Part shown: piece by piece, positions 9,212 through 17,270 of the stretch
Numbering within the stretch: the stretch's first letter is position 1
How the letters are laid out: each line of letters opens with the position of its first letter
NCBI GenBank assembly: GCA_022447185.1
Contig: JAKVAY010000040.1
Coordinates: 69,084 to 133,083, forward strand
DNA length: 64,000 bases
Source of the DNA: Fuerstiella sp.
GTDB lineage: Bacteria; Planctomycetota; Planctomycetia; Planctomycetales; Planctomycetaceae
Reading direction: 5' to 3'
Made by a program: the position numbers and the translations under genes
The notes under the pieces: generated by a model
Told to the model about the DNA's origin: nothing
What the model saw: the letters and a program-made list of their open reading frames with translations, nothing else
The model's database searches: none

Positions 9212-10702
9212 ATGTCACTGGATATTCCAGGACCGGCTTTAGAATTCTCATCCAGTGATCGACACCAGACTGCATCCGGAGACGCACGTGTGAGACACCG
9301 ATCAAATCCTCACCGAAGGTTTCGCAGAGGCATCACAGCCGTAAATGCTGTTGTCGGTGCCGTCCTGTGGTGTGCTGTCATTGTCAGCGCTGTGATGATG
9401 TGGATGAATCCAGCCAGCAAAGACAGTCGGACAGCCCGAACCACAGAAAATGGAACATCGGCAAGCTCCATAGATACGAGTACTGAAATTTCCAGGCCCG
9501 ACAGTCGACTGGCCACCGTTCCATCCCGAAAAATTCCCGATTTTACTCTCAAGGAATGCATGGGTGGAAAGTTCGGGCTGGCAGATCTTCAGGGAAAACC
9601 ATGGGTTGTCAGTTTCATTTTCACCCGGTGTATCACCACCTGTCCGCAAATCACAATGGCTATGAAGACACTTCACGACCGCGTTATCGATGAGAATCCG
9701 GAAGTGATGTTCGTCACGATGACGGTTGATCCAGGCTATGACAATGCGACCATTCTTCAGCGATATTCCGATACCTACAGCCCCAACCGTGATCGCTGGA
9801 AATTTCTGACCGGTGATGTGGAAAAGATACACAACACCATTGTGAACGGCTTCGGCGTTTTTGTGAAAGAAAACATCGGTGATGCCCGGCGTCCAGGGAT
9901 GGAAGTGGCGCATTCAAACCGAGTTATTCTGGTAAATCCTGAAGGATTTCCCACGGGAAAATTTCTGGGAACAAATCAGGATGACATAGCTGAACTTGGC
10001 AGAATTCTGTCGGGGCAGAAACCTTTTCCATCGCCGGTGCCGCCGCTGCAGTTTTCAAATTCCAGTGGGCCCGTTGACGTACAGCTTGTGCCTGCTGCCT
10101 CTCCAAAGCAGCGACCCGCGAAAGAAGCAGTATCCAGCAAAACCGGCGACACGACGTCAGCAACCCGCGATACGAATGCACCGTCGCCGGACGGTTCGTC
10201 ACACACTTCGGATCTGATGACTTCGCTTCGAATTGCAAAGATAGATCGACTGTTACCAAAATGGGCGAAGAAACTGCCTGTGGCAAACGCACTTTTGAAT
10301 TCGACGGCGGCCGTTCTTTTGACACTTGGCTGGATTGCAATTCGCAACGGACACCGAGATGCGCACCGCAACCTGATGATCTCCGCATTTGTCGTGTCTA
10401 TCGTCTTTCTCGGTTGCTATTTGACATCGCACTGGGCGCTCAACAACTACACCGGAGAACGTGGACGCCCTTTCCTGGGAAGTTCAACGGCAAGGACAAT
10501 TTACTACTTCATTCTGTGGCCACATGTCGTTCTGGCGTCAACGGTACCCATATTTGCCATTCGCGTCTTTCAGCATGCGGCCGCAGAACGGTGGAATAAG
10601 CACCGAGCACTTGCCCGGGTCGCTTTTCCGGTCTGGATGTATGTATCTGTGACCGGAGTCATCATCTACGGCATGCTGTATCACTGGCCGAAACCAGTTT
10701 AA
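9212..10702 (+). CDS. SCO1/SenC domain fused to DUF420 membrane domain
   Basis: 496 residues. There is a membrane anchor at about 42-65. A thioredoxin-fold SCO domain at about 105-270 has the copper-binding CITTC motif (C140, C144) and the partner histidine in EVAHSNRV (H234). A Ser/Thr/Pro-rich linker of about 70 residues follows. From about 355 to 490 there are four membrane segments with many histidines (H381, H385, H407, H438, H454, H464), as in DUF420/CtaM-type proteins. SCO proteins deliver copper to the CuA site of cytochrome c oxidase, and DUF420 proteins are linked to heme-copper oxidase assembly. The fusion puts both in one chain, with the SCO domain outside the cytoplasmic membrane. 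No oxidase subunit genes are in this window. The ATG at 9212 is the first in frame. Confidence 0.88.
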   Translation: MSLDIPGPALEFSSSDRHQTASGDARVRHRSNPHRRFRRGITAVNAVVGAVLWCAVIVSAVMMWMNPASKDSRTARTTENGTSASSIDTSTEISRPDSRLATVPSRKIPDFTLKECMGGKFGLADLQGKPWVVSFIFTRCITTCPQITMAMKTLHDRVIDENPEVMFVTMTVDPGYDNATILQRYSDTYSPNRDRWKFLTGDVEKIHNTIVNGFGVFVKENIGDARRPGMEVAHSNRVILVNPEGFPTGKFLGTNQDDIAELGRILSGQKPFPSPVPPLQFSNSSGPVDVQLVPAASPKQRPAKEAVSSKTGDTTSATRDTNAPSPDGSSHTSDLMTSLRIAKIDRLLPKWAKKLPVANALLNSTAAVLLTLGWIAIRNGHRDAHRNLMISAFVVSIVFLGCYLTSHWALNNYTGERGRPFLGSSTARTIYYFILWPHVVLASTVPIFAIRVFQHAAAERWNKHRALARVAFPVWMYVSVTGVIIYGMLYHWPKPV

Positions 10703-10738
10703 CTCACAGATCGCCGGATCGGGAACAACGCTCTCCCT

Positions 10739-10765
10739 CGCAGGGGCTGTCTGACTGCCCCTGCG
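10739..10765. terminator. GC-rich hairpin between convergent genes, probable terminator
   Basis: A perfect 9-bp stem (CGCAGGGGC / GCCCCTGCG) with a 9-nt loop lies 36 bp past the stop of the SCO1-DUF420 gene and about 220 bp past the stop of the QueD-like gene on the other strand. A T-rich but interrupted stretch (ACTGTTGAATGTTTGTCTTC) follows on the plus strand, so it best serves the plus-strand gene. It may also work in the other direction. Confidence 0.6.
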
Positions 10766-10982
10766 ACTGTTGAATGTTTGTCTTCAAACCGCCCAGGATC
10801 CGCGGCAGAAAACGCAGCTAAGGACTCTCAAACTTGTTTAACATCCCACCGAACTGCAAATCGTTAACCACATTGCGGTGCAAACGACCATGCAATAATG
10901 TCGGCGAGTCTGATAACAGTCACGATTCAGATCGTCACTGGCACTCACAGCGTACTGGAACCGGCTGTTCCACAGATCGGAA

Positions 10983-11477
10983 TCAAACTGATTTACAGCA
11001 CCACGCCCACTGGCCAAAATTCTCTTCGATCCCTACTTTCAGCTGCGACAACTGGCCTATCTGTGCTGGATGAATATTCTTAAACAGATTTTCGGCAAAC
11101 CAGTCCGCAATCAGCTCAGCTGTCGTGTTGGCAACCGGAAGGATACAGCAGTCGTCCACAGGAAAGACCCACCGACGGGATTCGAATCTCGCCGTCACCT
11201 CTCCATGGTTGGCATGACTTTCAATCAAGATTTGAGGATGACGGTCGGGCAGAAGGACTCGGTGATCCAGTTGGCTTACCAGTTCCTGCGTCGCATCTCG
11301 CAGCGCAATAAAGTCGTAAACGTAGTGATTTTCGTCCAGTTGACCGGCCACCGCCACATCTACCCGCCAGTTATGTCCGTGAAGACGTTCACAGATGTTT
11401 CCGTTGTAGGTGATGAAGTGTGCCGCACTAAAGACAAGTGAGTCCTTGGTGACACGGGATTCGAAGGTAGACGTCAC
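10983..11477 (-). CDS. 6-pyruvoyl-tetrahydropterin synthase / QueD-like enzyme
   Basis: 164 residues with the T-fold zinc histidines in SAAHF (H20) and HGHNW (H33, H35) and the preceding active-site cysteine in CERLHGHNW (C29). The C-terminal half contains NTTAELIADWFAENL and the conserved glutamate region KVGIEENFG. Family members convert dihydroneopterin triphosphate to 6-pyruvoyl-tetrahydropterin or 6-carboxy-tetrahydropterin (queuosine pathway). A GTG start at 11477 overlaps the stop of the CitG-like gene (GTGA), so they are co-translated. That partner argues for a pterin cofactor role, for example methanopterin-type C1 cofactor synthesis, rather than queuosine; this is inference. I leave the gene symbol blank because the substrate is unsettled. 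Confidence 0.85.
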   Translation of the reverse strand: MTSTFESRVTKDSLVFSAAHFITYNGNICERLHGHNWRVDVAVAGQLDENHYVYDFIALRDATQELVSQLDHRVLLPDRHPQILIESHANHGEVTARFESRRWVFPVDDCCILPVANTTAELIADWFAENLFKNIHPAQIGQLSQLKVGIEENFGQWAWCCKSV

Positions 11478-12364
11478 AATTGTTCCTGGGATTCAATTTG
11501 ATGGAGCAACTCAGTGTGAATACTGTAGCGCCGTGACCGCAGCCCCGCAAAGATGATAGCCGCAATCATATCGGCGGTTGTCCCCGGGTTCAGCCGATTA
11601 CCGTTGGAACGCAGATATGTGTCAAACTCATCATACATTTCGATCGCGACCGAACTGTCGGGCCAGCCTGCATCGATTACCGCTGCCGCACGTTGCTGCA
11701 CATCGTCAGCGACTGATCGCCCGACCTTGCGAGCGATCAATGAATCGCCATATTCCGCAATCAGCTTCAAGGCGAGCCAGCCGATTCGATGCTGATCGTC
11801 GGTGCTGTTGAGTGAGTCAATCAGCAATTCCAGTCCAACACACAAGACCTCGTGAAAACCGTTACGATACTGCAGCGCAATCAAATCCCATGCGGCAGCC
11901 CGCCCCATACACTGCAGCAAGGTCTCGGTGGGAGTTTCATACACATCCTGAGCCGCCGTTTGACCCAGTCCACCCGGTTCAGCAAGACGGATCGCACGGT
12001 AAGCCCAGTCGGCATCCTTAACAGTGAGACCGGCCAGAATACCATCGATCCCATCAGCGACTGAGACTGAAACCGGAACGGCTGCCATCGGTGCCAACAA
12101 CAGCAATATTCCCAGATTCGTGTTGTGTCCCACTGAATTCCGCGTCGCCACCGCTGCATCGTAAATCGTACGGCCGACGTTGTTCGGAGAACTACTTGCC
12201 AGAATCGGCGCAGAAACCTGAGCAGAGCGGACAAAATGGCCGACCGACGAGTCTTTAAACCCGTGAAGGGGTGACACGTTGCCTGGCTTCTCAGACAGTG
12301 CTTCCACCAGACACGCCTGATAGATCCACTCGCTGACCTGACTTGACGAACCCTCGTTTGACAT
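11474..12364 (-). CDS. CitG-like (triphosphoribosyl-dephospho-CoA synthase family) protein
   Basis: 296 residues, all-helical. Family-like stretches are LVEALSEKPGNVSPLHGFKD near the N-terminus, TNLGILLLLAPMAA in the middle, LIARKVG, and NPGTTADMIAAIIFAGL near the C-terminus; these match the COG1767/CitG nucleotide-transferase family. Classical CitG builds the prosthetic group of citrate lyase, but there are no citrate lyase genes here. Instead the gene is translationally coupled to a pterin-synthase-like gene. I recall that CitG-like proteins co-occur with tetrahydromethanopterin C1 genes in methylotrophs and planctomycetes, which would fit, but I have not been able to test this. The start is ATG at 12364; the upstream 347 bp probably contain its promoter. 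Confidence 0.75.
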   Translation of the reverse strand: MSNEGSSSQVSEWIYQACLVEALSEKPGNVSPLHGFKDSSVGHFVRSAQVSAPILASSSPNNVGRTIYDAAVATRNSVGHNTNLGILLLLAPMAAVPVSVSVADGIDGILAGLTVKDADWAYRAIRLAEPGGLGQTAAQDVYETPTETLLQCMGRAAAWDLIALQYRNGFHEVLCVGLELLIDSLNSTDDQHRIGWLALKLIAEYGDSLIARKVGRSVADDVQQRAAAVIDAGWPDSSVAIEMYDEFDTYLRSNGNRLNPGTTADMIAAIIFAGLRSRRYSIHTELLHQIESQEQL

Positions 12365-12711
12365 AAGAATTTGAACAGACTGTCTGGTACGGTTTCAACA
12401 GCATGCATTCTGACTTCGTCGTTGACTGCGCCACAGAGTTCAGATCCGGAATTGAGAAAGAAAACCTCGAACAACCGAAACAGAATCTCTGGCAGTCGCG
12501 TCTTCGGGGGATCACCTGCGATTCAGTCAGACGAAACGCTGATTTCCACAGAATGAACGATTTGCATATTGGCGTTCGTCTGTACACGAAACAACCGTAT
12601 CAGGTACGCGGTAGACATAAGTACCGCGTTTCTATATCAGGTTTCATACCGGGAGTTGGCACTTCCGGCTCGCGAGTATGGTGTTACACGCCGATCTCCT
12701 CAGTCCAACAA
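12365..12711. other. Intergenic spacer, no convincing gene
   Basis: 347 bp between two minus-strand genes. Short frames exist on both strands but their products look random (rich in Ser, Arg and Cys, with no homology that I recognise). It should hold the promoter of the CitG-like/QueD-like pair. The only clear structure is the inverted repeat at 12606-12629. Confidence 0.6.
12606..12629. repeat. Inverted repeat, 8-bp arms, 8-nt spacer
   Basis: ACGCGGTA and TACCGCGT form perfect arms around GACATAAG. It lies about 80 bp past the stop of the alkaline-phosphatase-like gene and about 240 bp upstream of the CitG-like start. There is no T-run on the minus strand, so an operator or transcript-end hairpin are both possible. 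Confidence 0.45.
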
Positions 12712-14133
12712 TCAGTCCCTGGAACGAGATTCACTCCGATACTGCAGATCCAGGATCAGGTCCCGAATGTCAGTTGCCTTCACACTGTCCTGTTCCACTG
12801 CTCGGTTTGAACACAGGAATACAGCGGAATCTGAATCCAACTGAGACTCATCCGGAAGTCGGCCATGGCTCCCTTTGACGATTGATGCGTCGAGCCCTGT
12901 CAAATCCATGTAATATCGGAATCCCAGACGCTTTTTAGCCAGTCGGCAAGCAACACGCAGCATTGGCATTCGAATCGCCGGGTCGACGAATAACTCAACG
13001 GGGTCATAGCCCGGCTTGCGATGAATATCGACCGTGCGGGCGTAGTCCGGAGCAAATACGTCGTCGTGCCAGAAGTAATAAGTGAACCAGGAGTCCCGAC
13101 TGCTCACGGCCACCAGATCACCGCTCCGGGCATGGTTCAGCCCGAACTGCCTCTGAGCGTGGCGGTCCAGAACATGTTCGATACCGTGTGTTTTCTCCAG
13201 CAAGGCCCGCACCGCAGCAATATCACCTTCACGCCTGACATAGACGTGTGCGATCTGATGATCGGAGACAGCAAACGCGCGGCAGGCACCGGAATCCAGA
13301 GTTTCCCAGCCAAGACTTTCGCGTCGCACCGTCAGGAATCCCGACTCTCGCAGAATTCGATTAATATGAATCGGATGATTCACATCGCTAATGCCGTACT
13401 CAGACAAAACGATCACTTCGGCGTTCAGATCGCGCGCCGCACCAATTAGTTTCCCGGCTTCATGGTCTACCTTACGAATATCGTCTGCAACAGACGAATC
13501 GGTCGGGCCGAGTCTCTGCAGGTTATAGTCCAGATGCGGAAGATAACACAGCAGCAGCGATGGCCGTTTCTCCCGCAGAATCTCCAGACTGGCATCGGCG
13601 ATCCATGCGCTGCTTTTGATGTCGGCAGTTGGCCCCCAAAAATTAAACAGAGGAAAGGGGCCAAGATGATCCTGAAGTCGATCACGGAGGTCCGCAGGAT
13701 GGCTGTAGATATCGGGAATTTTTCGACCGTCTGCAGGATAAGACGGACGTGGGGTAACAGACCAGTCAACAGCCGCATACATATTATACCACCAGAACAT
13801 TTTAGCGGTGGTATGCTGAGGGTCGCGGTGTCTGGCCAATTCAAACACCTTTTCTCCCTGAACGAGTGCATTGGACTGCTTCCAGAACTGCACGTCAGCA
13901 AGGTCCCGATCGTACCAGCCATTGCCAACAATTCCGTGCTGTGCCGGCAGGACACCTGTCAACATGGATGCCTGAACACTGCATGTCACAGCTGGGAGAA
14001 CCGTCAGCATGGGTCGACCGAAACCGGTGTCCAGCAAAGACCGGATGTTCGGTGTGTTCTCACCAATCATGTCCCAGGTAAGACCCACGACATTGATCAC
14101 GACCAGGGGATGGGGTGGGGTGGAGGCGGACAT
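12712..14133 (-). CDS. Alkaline phosphatase superfamily phosphodiesterase / nucleotide pyrophosphatase
   Basis: 473 residues. The N-terminus LVVINVVGLTWDMIG and the segment LTVLPAVTCSVQASMLTGV match the type I phosphodiesterase/nucleotide pyrophosphatase fold; the Thr in AVTCSVQASMLTG is at the nucleophile position. Later metal-site segments include LLCYLPHLDYNLQ, VIVLSEYGISDVNHP and SRDSWFTYYFWHDD, which carry the expected D/H ligands. There is no signal peptide or membrane segment, so it is probably cytoplasmic. The substrate (nucleotide, phospholipid head group or sugar nucleotide) is unknown. It sits between ilvD (91 bp upstream) and the CitG-like gene, with no obvious functional link to either. 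Confidence 0.82.
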   Translation of the reverse strand: MSASTPPHPLVVINVVGLTWDMIGENTPNIRSLLDTGFGRPMLTVLPAVTCSVQASMLTGVLPAQHGIVGNGWYDRDLADVQFWKQSNALVQGEKVFELARHRDPQHTTAKMFWWYNMYAAVDWSVTPRPSYPADGRKIPDIYSHPADLRDRLQDHLGPFPLFNFWGPTADIKSSAWIADASLEILREKRPSLLLCYLPHLDYNLQRLGPTDSSVADDIRKVDHEAGKLIGAARDLNAEVIVLSEYGISDVNHPIHINRILRESGFLTVRRESLGWETLDSGACRAFAVSDHQIAHVYVRREGDIAAVRALLEKTHGIEHVLDRHAQRQFGLNHARSGDLVAVSSRDSWFTYYFWHDDVFAPDYARTVDIHRKPGYDPVELFVDPAIRMPMLRVACRLAKKRLGFRYYMDLTGLDASIVKGSHGRLPDESQLDSDSAVFLCSNRAVEQDSVKATDIRDLILDLQYRSESRSRD

Positions 14134-14223
14134 GAGTAACAGTCGAGCTCGGATCAGTGTGAGTGTCGAGTCCGCGAAAAACAGCAGCTTCCGCGACAGA
14201 CGATGAAACCGACTGAGACTCAG

Positions 14224-15903
14224 TCATTCGTCCGTCACGCAGCCTTCTGAAGCTGATTTCACGTTTTTGATGTATTTGTACAGAGTCCCTCGCGTCGCCT
14301 TGAATGGTGGTGCCGTCCACTCCTCTCGTCGCTTTGCAAGTTCATCATCGGAGATATCAACCGTAATCGCGTTCGATTCCGCATCGATGGTAATTGGATC
14401 CCCATTGTTGACTAGTGCAATTGGCCCACCCACCTGGGCTTCCGGTGTAATGTGCCCCACAATGAATCCATGTGAGCCACCACTGAATCGACCATCCGTC
14501 ATGAGCGCCACGTCCGATCCCAGACCAGCTCCCATGATGGCTGATGTGGGAGTCAGCATCTCCGGCATTCCGGGGCCCCCCTGAGGCCCCTCATAGCGAA
14601 TGATGACCACGTCACCTTTTTCAATCTGATTTTTTTCCAGCCCGATCAGCATGTCTTCTTCCGAATCAAAACAGCGTGCTGTACCGGTAAAACTCAGACC
14701 TTCCTTACCAGTGATCTTGGCAACAGCCCCCTGTGGTGCCAGGTTTCCCCGAAGAATACGCAAGTGTCCTGATTCCTTGATCGGCCTGTCGATCGGCTGA
14801 ATGATTTCCTGGCCTTCACTCAGACCCGGAAGATCTTTCAGGTTCTCAGCCAGCGTGTTTCCGGTAACCGTCAGGCAGGTTCCGTCCAACAGGTCGTGCT
14901 CGAGCAGGTACTTCAACACAGCAGGTGTTCCTCCGACCGTATGCAGATCCTCCATTACGAAGCGACCGCTCGGCTTGAGATCAGCAACAAGCGGGATCCG
15001 GTCACTGACTGCCTGAAAATCATCGAGTGAAAGATCAACATCGACCGTTCGAGCCATAGCAATCAAATGCAGAACAGCATTCGTTGATCCGCCAAGTGCC
15101 ATGACGGTAACCATCGCATTTTCAAACGCGGTACGTGTCATGATGTCGCGAGGTTTAATATCTTTCTCCAGCAGCACGCGAATAGCAGCACCGGCAGCTC
15201 GGCATTCCACCAGCTTCTGAGGGTCTTCTGCGGGAATCGACGAACTGTAGGGAAGACTCATTCCGAGCGCCTCAATCGCGGAGGCCATCGTGTTCGCTGT
15301 GTACATGCCACCACAGGCACCTGCACCCGGGCAACTGTTGCGCACGATGTCCTGACGTTCCTCATCCGTGATCGATTTCGCCAGATACTCTCCGTAGGAC
15401 TGAAAGGCAGAAACGATGTCCAGTTTGTCCCGGCTGGCATTACAGCCTGCTCGAATCGTGCCACCATAGATCATGATCGACGGTCGGTTGATTCGTCCCA
15501 TGGCCATAACACAGCCGGGCATATTTTTGTCGCAGCCGGGCAGTGAGATATTGGCATCATACCACTGGCCTCCCATAACAGTTTCGATGGAGTCCGCAAT
15601 CAAATCACGTGACTGCAGCGAATATGACATACCCTCGGTACCCATTGACATCCCGTCACTGACACCAATCGTATTGAATCTCATGCCAACCAGATCAGCC
15701 TGCTGAACGCCTTCCCGAACTTTGTCAGCAAGGTCCAGCAGGTGCATATTACAGCTGTTACCTTCATACCAGACGCTGGCAATGCCCACCTGCGCCTTAT
15801 TCATGTCTTCTTCGCTCATTCCTGTCGCGTAGAGCATTGCCTGGGAGGCACCCTGTGAACGTGGTTGTGTGATACGACTGCTGTACCTATTGAGTTGTGC
15901 CAT
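14224..15903 (-). CDS. ilvD: Dihydroxy-acid dehydratase
   Basis: 559 residues, normal length for IlvD. It dehydrates 2,3-dihydroxy-isovalerate and its homologue in valine, isoleucine and leucine synthesis. Iron-sulfur and metal-site motifs are present: [23 protein letters not shown] and [18 protein letters not shown], and near the end the family segment [15 protein letters not shown]. The three cysteines in these motifs are the expected cluster ligands. No other branched-chain amino acid genes are adjacent. ATG at 15903 is used. Confidence 0.96.
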   Translation of the reverse strand: MAQLNRYSSRITQPRSQGASQAMLYATGMSEEDMNKAQVGIASVWYEGNSCNMHLLDLADKVREGVQQADLVGMRFNTIGVSDGMSMGTEGMSYSLQSRDLIADSIETVMGGQWYDANISLPGCDKNMPGCVMAMGRINRPSIMIYGGTIRAGCNASRDKLDIVSAFQSYGEYLAKSITDEERQDIVRNSCPGAGACGGMYTANTMASAIEALGMSLPYSSSIPAEDPQKLVECRAAGAAIRVLLEKDIKPRDIMTRTAFENAMVTVMALGGSTNAVLHLIAMARTVDVDLSLDDFQAVSDRIPLVADLKPSGRFVMEDLHTVGGTPAVLKYLLEHDLLDGTCLTVTGNTLAENLKDLPGLSEGQEIIQPIDRPIKESGHLRILRGNLAPQGAVAKITGKEGLSFTGTARCFDSEEDMLIGLEKNQIEKGDVVIIRYEGPQGGPGMPEMLTPTSAIMGAGLGSDVALMTDGRFSGGSHGFIVGHITPEAQVGGPIALVNNGDPITIDAESNAITVDISDDELAKRREEWTAPPFKATRGTLYKYIKNVKSASEGCVTDE

Positions 15904-16058
15904 GACATTGATTTCCAGGGAATACTTTGTAACTGACTCAACGTATCAACGCCGAGCCGCAGGAATATAGCAAGCAACGTTGGACCGCTCGACCACGCGA
16001 CCCGAATTCATTCGAAGCGGACTTGAATCGTCCCCTGAACAGGGTTTCAGTCTGATTC

Positions 16059-17270
16059 CTATTGTCCGCTCGATCGACTTCCTCCCGGTGATCCGCTGAT
16101 TTCTGCATCCCGGGGAAGCGGACGGGCCGCTACGCGCAGTCCCAGACTGTGTCCGAATTCTCTGAGCCTCCCGAAATGCACGAAATCGTCCGGGTAGAGC
16201 CATATTGTCATTAGTGAATCCAGATCAGCAGCCTCCAGAATCTGGCGATACCGAGAGCCAAATTCGATGGCTTCTTCCACCGGTTCAGCTTCGAGGGAAT
16301 CAACCGGCGTGACCGTCCAGCGTGAAACGGCGACACGAAACATCGAAGAAACACCATTCAGACGTTCCAACGGTGATGGTGTGTGCCGCTCGACCGCATA
16401 CTTCATGATGTAGCCTTCCTCCGGGCCACAGACTCCTTCATATCGACCGAAGCGCCGGATCACTTCAAATCGATTCGGCACCTGTCGTTTTAAACGTTCC
16501 AGCAATGGCTCAAGCGGAACCCACGAAATTTGCCCCTCGCTTAATCGAAAATGCAGTTCCTGTTTGTTGTCCGTGCGTACGACCGGCGACAGACGGTGTT
16601 CCAGTCGATTCGTATCGGAAGCCTGTTCTGCCTGCTGATGTTCGATAAGTTCCTTTAGCTTCTGCGTCTGTAATGTGATCTGCCGGAGTTGCAAATCCGC
16701 GGATTCCTGCCTCGCAAAAGCTGTTTTAGTTGCGTTAAGAATTGCATGATATTTTTTCTTTTCGAGCTCAGATCGATCTCGCAATCCGGTAATGATGCGG
16801 CGCAGTTCCGCGGTCTCATCTTTGAGCGACGTCAGGACAGTGTCTGACCGCATCACCTCCTGTTGATTCGATGAGATTTTCTCAGTGAGTTGCGCCGACT
16901 TCTGCAGAAGTCGGCTTTCTTCGGCCGCCAGTTCTTCCGTTTGGAGCTGCAAACCGGAAAGTTGGTCCCGTAAGTCACCCACCTGTGCTACGTGTCGGCC
17001 CGTTTCGTTGCGCAGTTGCTCCAGACAATCGTGAGTCAGTGCAGCAGACTTTATGTATCTGCCGACTCCAAAAGGACGTAGCAAGGTTGATTCTAAATTC
17101 GATGCGGCATGAGTTTCTCGTGTGAGAATCGGCTCAGTCAACGGCTGACGCGCAACTTTTACTCCCGCGATCACAATCAAAATGATCAGAATCCCCACAA
17201 TATTAGCAATGATGTCCAAAAACGAGTCAGAACCGAATTCCGGATCTTCGCCTGTATTTCGTTGATTCAT
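16059..17270 (-). CDS. ExbD/TolR-like single-span protein with coiled coil (Asp kept)
   Basis: 403 residues. One membrane segment at about 17-40 (FLDIIANIVGILIILIV) has an aspartate (D19) where ExbD, TolR and MotB carry the ion-relay aspartate at the start of their single span. After it comes a long predicted coiled coil (about 90-260, repeated charged Glu/Gln/Leu/Arg pattern). A C-terminal globular region of about 130 residues has no family that I recognise and no OmpA-type peptidoglycan motif. The ATG overlaps the stop of the preceding gene (ATGA), so both are made together. With that protein and the MotA/TolQ/ExbB channel upstream it likely forms an ion-driven membrane motor or energiser. 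Its target is unknown. Confidence 0.72.
   Translation of the reverse strand: MNQRNTGEDPEFGSDSFLDIIANIVGILIILIVIAGVKVARQPLTEPILTRETHAASNLESTLLRPFGVGRYIKSAALTHDCLEQLRNETGRHVAQVGDLRDQLSGLQLQTEELAAEESRLLQKSAQLTEKISSNQQEVMRSDTVLTSLKDETAELRRIITGLRDRSELEKKKYHAILNATKTAFARQESADLQLRQITLQTQKLKELIEHQQAEQASDTNRLEHRLSPVVRTDNKQELHFRLSEGQISWVPLEPLLERLKRQVPNRFEVIRRFGRYEGVCGPEEGYIMKYAVERHTPSPLERLNGVSSMFRVAVSRWTVTPVDSLEAEPVEEAIEFGSRYRQILEAADLDSLMTIWLYPDDFVHFGRLREFGHSLGLRVAARPLPRDAEISGSPGGSRSSGQ

Noticed and set aside
11170..11200. tRNA-like T-arm (GGGATTCGAATCTCG)
   Set aside because: It lies inside the QueD-like gene and no acceptor stem or anticodon arm is present around it.
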